NCBI RefSeq assembly: GCF_030209475.1
Contig: NZ_JARVRW010000007.1
Span: 1-64,000 of the forward strand
Direction of reading: 5' to 3'
Source of the DNA: Microbacterium sp. lyk4-40-TSB-66
GTDB lineage: Bacteria > Actinomycetota > Actinomycetes > Actinomycetales > Microbacteriaceae
Length of the DNA stretch: 64,000 bases
The notes below the pieces were generated by a model. The model was not told the origin of the DNA, did no database searches, and saw only the letters and a list, made by a program, of their open reading frames with translations. The translations under genes and the position numbers were made by a program. Of this stretch, positions 62,434-64,000 are shown piece by piece. How positions within the stretch are numbered: the first letter of the stretch is position 1; the number at the start of each line of letters is the position of its first letter.

Positions 62434-63296
62434 GTGATGTCTCCTCGGGAGCGGCGGCGCCCGAGGGCGAGGCCGACAGCCTCGACGCCGAGCAGCGCGA
62501 GGGTGGCGATCGTCGACCCGGCGCGGGCGGCCAGGGCGGCCTGCAGCGGCACGACGGCGCGGATGCCCGCGCGGGTCGCCGTCCGCGCGTTCGCCGCGTC
62601 GGGGTCTCGGGCGACGGCGAGGTGTCCCGGCAGCACGGCGGCGAGGTACCGCGCGCCGCCGAGGGCGGCGGCCGCCGGGTCGCCCGGGCCCGCGAGACCG
62701 GATGCCGCGACGGCGGCGCTGACGGCCACCGCGGCGCGTCCGGTGGTCCGGGTCGACCCCTCGACCTCGCCGCGCGAGACGGCGGTGACGGCGACGGTAT
62801 GGGCCGCGACGGCTCCGGCCGGCAGGAGCGCGCGACGCCACCCCGGGCCGGCGGCGCCCATCATCACGTCGAGTCCGCGGCAGGCGGCCATCACGACCGG
62901 GCCCGCGGCCGTGGGCTTGAAGACGAGGTCGTAGGCCCACAGCGCGCCCGCGAGTGCGAGCGACACCACACCGGAACGACGGCCGGCGACGAACGCCGCG
63001 CCGACGCCGACCGTCGTGAGCCCGATGCCGGCGGCGAGCGCCCGCGACCGCGTGATGCGCCCCGACGGGATGGGGCGTTCCGGTCGTTCGACGGCGTCGA
63101 GGTCGGCATCCGCCCAGTCGTTCAGGGCCATGCCGGCGCTGTAGAGGCACACCGACGACACCGCGAGGACACCCGCGCGCACCACCCCGTCGCCGCCCGG
63201 GCCGCGCGCGCTGAGGGCGCCGACGAGCGCATCGCCCAGGACGGTCAGCGACGCGGGGGCGCGGACGAGGTCGAGGTAGTCCGCGACCCGCGTCAC
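62430..63296 (-). CDS. eboC: UbiA-family prenyltransferase, EboC-like
   Basis: A 288-residue integral membrane protein with about eight hydrophobic segments. The aspartate-rich substrate motif NDWADADLDAVERPERPIPS (59-78) is intact, and a second Asp-containing loop is weak (RGLDVMMGAAG in place of DxxxD). UbiA enzymes attach isoprenoid chains to aromatic or polar acceptors in the membrane; in ebo clusters the acceptor is unknown. It begins at a GTG overlapping the stop of the inositol-phosphate-synthase-like gene (GTGA); longer in-frame starts lie inside that gene. Confidence 0.9.
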   Translation of the reverse strand: MTRVADYLDLVRAPASLTVLGDALVGALSARGPGGDGVVRAGVLAVSSVCLYSAGMALNDWADADLDAVERPERPIPSGRITRSRALAAGIGLTTVGVGAAFVAGRRSGVVSLALAGALWAYDLVFKPTAAGPVVMAACRGLDVMMGAAGPGWRRALLPAGAVAAHTVAVTAVSRGEVEGSTRTTGRAAVAVSAAVAASGLAGPGDPAAAALGGARYLAAVLPGHLAVARDPDAANARTATRAGIRAVVPLQAALAARAGSTIATLALLGVEAVGLALGRRRSRGDIT

Positions 63297-64000
63297 GGTG
63301 CGGCGACCCGCGCCGCCGCCACGGCGGCCGCCGTCTCGTGCACCCACGCGACGAACAGCGCCGTCTGCTCGCCGAAGCCGTGCACGTCGCTGCCCCACGG
63401 GTCTTTGAAGAAGCAGCCGAGGGCGGGGACCACGCCGGCGTGACCGGCGCGGGTGGCCAGCGACAGCGATCGCACGAGGTCGATCACGAGGGGCGCGGCG
63501 AGCGCCGAGTCGTACGCGCTCCACGTGGTCTGCAGGGTGACGCGGCTGCCGAGGAAACCGGTCGCGCTGACGTGGTCCCACGCGGTCTTGACGTCGCCGA
63601 GGTCGGGCACGTTGTCGATGTGCAGGGGGGCGACGACGTCGTCGCCGACGAGGGCGTGCAGCCCGCGGTTCTTCGACACGAGCTTGGAGCGCACGGCCTC
63701 CGGGTCGGCCAGGGTGGCGCCGTCGCCGCCGCCGAGCAGGTTCGTCCCCGCCCAGGACTGCACGCGGAACCCGCGCGCGGCGAACATCGGCGCGAGCACC
63801 GTGCGCAGCAGCGTCTCGCCCGTCTTGCCGTCCTGTCCGGCGTAGGCGATGCCCGCACGCTCCGCCCGGGCGCGCAGCACGGGGAGGTGGAGGGATGCCG
63901 AGGGGGTGAAGGCGGCGTAGGCGGCACCGGCCGCGATGGCGGCGAGGGCGGCGCGGGAGCTGGGCGGGAGCACGCGCACGCCCGGGGTGGTGAGGGCGGT
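63293..64000 (-). CDS. Myo-inositol-1-phosphate-synthase-like protein (C-terminal part)
   Basis: The frame stays open to the window edge, so only about 235 C-terminal residues are seen and the N-terminal Rossmann region is missing. Conserved family blocks are unmistakable: AGQDGKTGETLLRTVLAPMF, WAGTNLLGGGDGATL, LVSKNRGL, HIDNVPDLGDVKTAWDHVSA and WSAYDSALAAPLVIDLVR, ending GCFFKDP. The enzyme family makes inositol-3-phosphate from glucose-6-phosphate with NAD. Coupling to EboC by GTGA suggests that it feeds or starts the ebo product rather than housekeeping inositol synthesis (inference). Confidence 0.9.
   Translation of the reverse strand, partial: TALTTPGVRVLPPSSRAALAAIAAGAAYAAFTPSASLHLPVLRARAERAGIAYAGQDGKTGETLLRTVLAPMFAARGFRVQSWAGTNLLGGGDGATLADPEAVRSKLVSKNRGLHALVGDDVVAPLHIDNVPDLGDVKTAWDHVSATGFLGSRVTLQTTWSAYDSALAAPLVIDLVRSLSLATRAGHAGVVPALGCFFKDPWGSDVHGFGEQTALFVAWVHETAAAVAAARVAAP

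Overview
High-GC, Gram-positive actinobacterial chromosome. The dense coding, the ATGA/GTGA start-stop overlaps, the frequent GTG starts, the many starts placed 6-7 nt after a TANNNT box and the protein styles all point to Microbacteriaceae, most likely Microbacterium (inference from sequence style; no 16S gene or other marker is present). No rRNA, tRNA, insertion sequence, integrase or CRISPR array is seen.

Left part (about 1-23.4 kb): a galactoside/arabinoside utilisation region in three LacI-controlled units. Unit 1: LacI regulator, divergent CUT1 permease pair, solute-binding lipoprotein, GH51 arabinofuranosidase and GH35 beta-galactosidase. Unit 2: LacI regulator, GH42 beta-galactosidase, permease pair and binding lipoprotein. 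Unit 3: LacI regulator with galT-galK. All glycosidases lack signal peptides, so oligosaccharides appear to be imported and then cut inside, with galactose fed to the Leloir pathway. Neither CUT1 set has its own ATPase. Between the units lie a cupin protein, an MFS pump with a divergent TetR regulator, and a WYL regulator with a VOC protein.

Middle (23.4-41 kb): long GC-rich repeat-filled spacers, a cyclase-like alpha/alpha-toroid protein, a type-B carboxylesterase, an orphan DNA methyltransferase coupled to a domain-permuted lipoate ligase, an MMPL transporter, a large secreted PA14/sugar-dehydrogenase/DUF1080 protein, an EamA exporter with a LysR regulator, and tatA-tatB with a DUF2079 membrane protein.

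Right part (41-57 kb): a secreted multidomain sugar-dehydrogenase-like protein, a Tat-exported TIM-barrel protein, a WxL/DUF916-like surface pair, then a ROK-regulated ribose-type ABC transporter with an oxidoreductase and a second TIM-barrel protein. The set (sugar dehydrogenase-like, DUF1080, TIM-barrel and Gfo/Idh/MocA proteins) resembles keto-sugar/keto-glycoside catabolism (inference).

Right edge (57.2-64 kb, minus strand): a tightly coupled ebo-type metabolite-traffic operon. In transcription order it has a myo-inositol-phosphate-synthase-like gene (cut by the window end), UbiA-like EboC, a TIM-barrel-EboA fusion, TatD-like EboB, EboE and an EboF-like phosphodiesterase. This is the most intriguing system in the window. 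Its product is unknown, and the partner EboD (dehydroquinate-synthase-like) is not visible.
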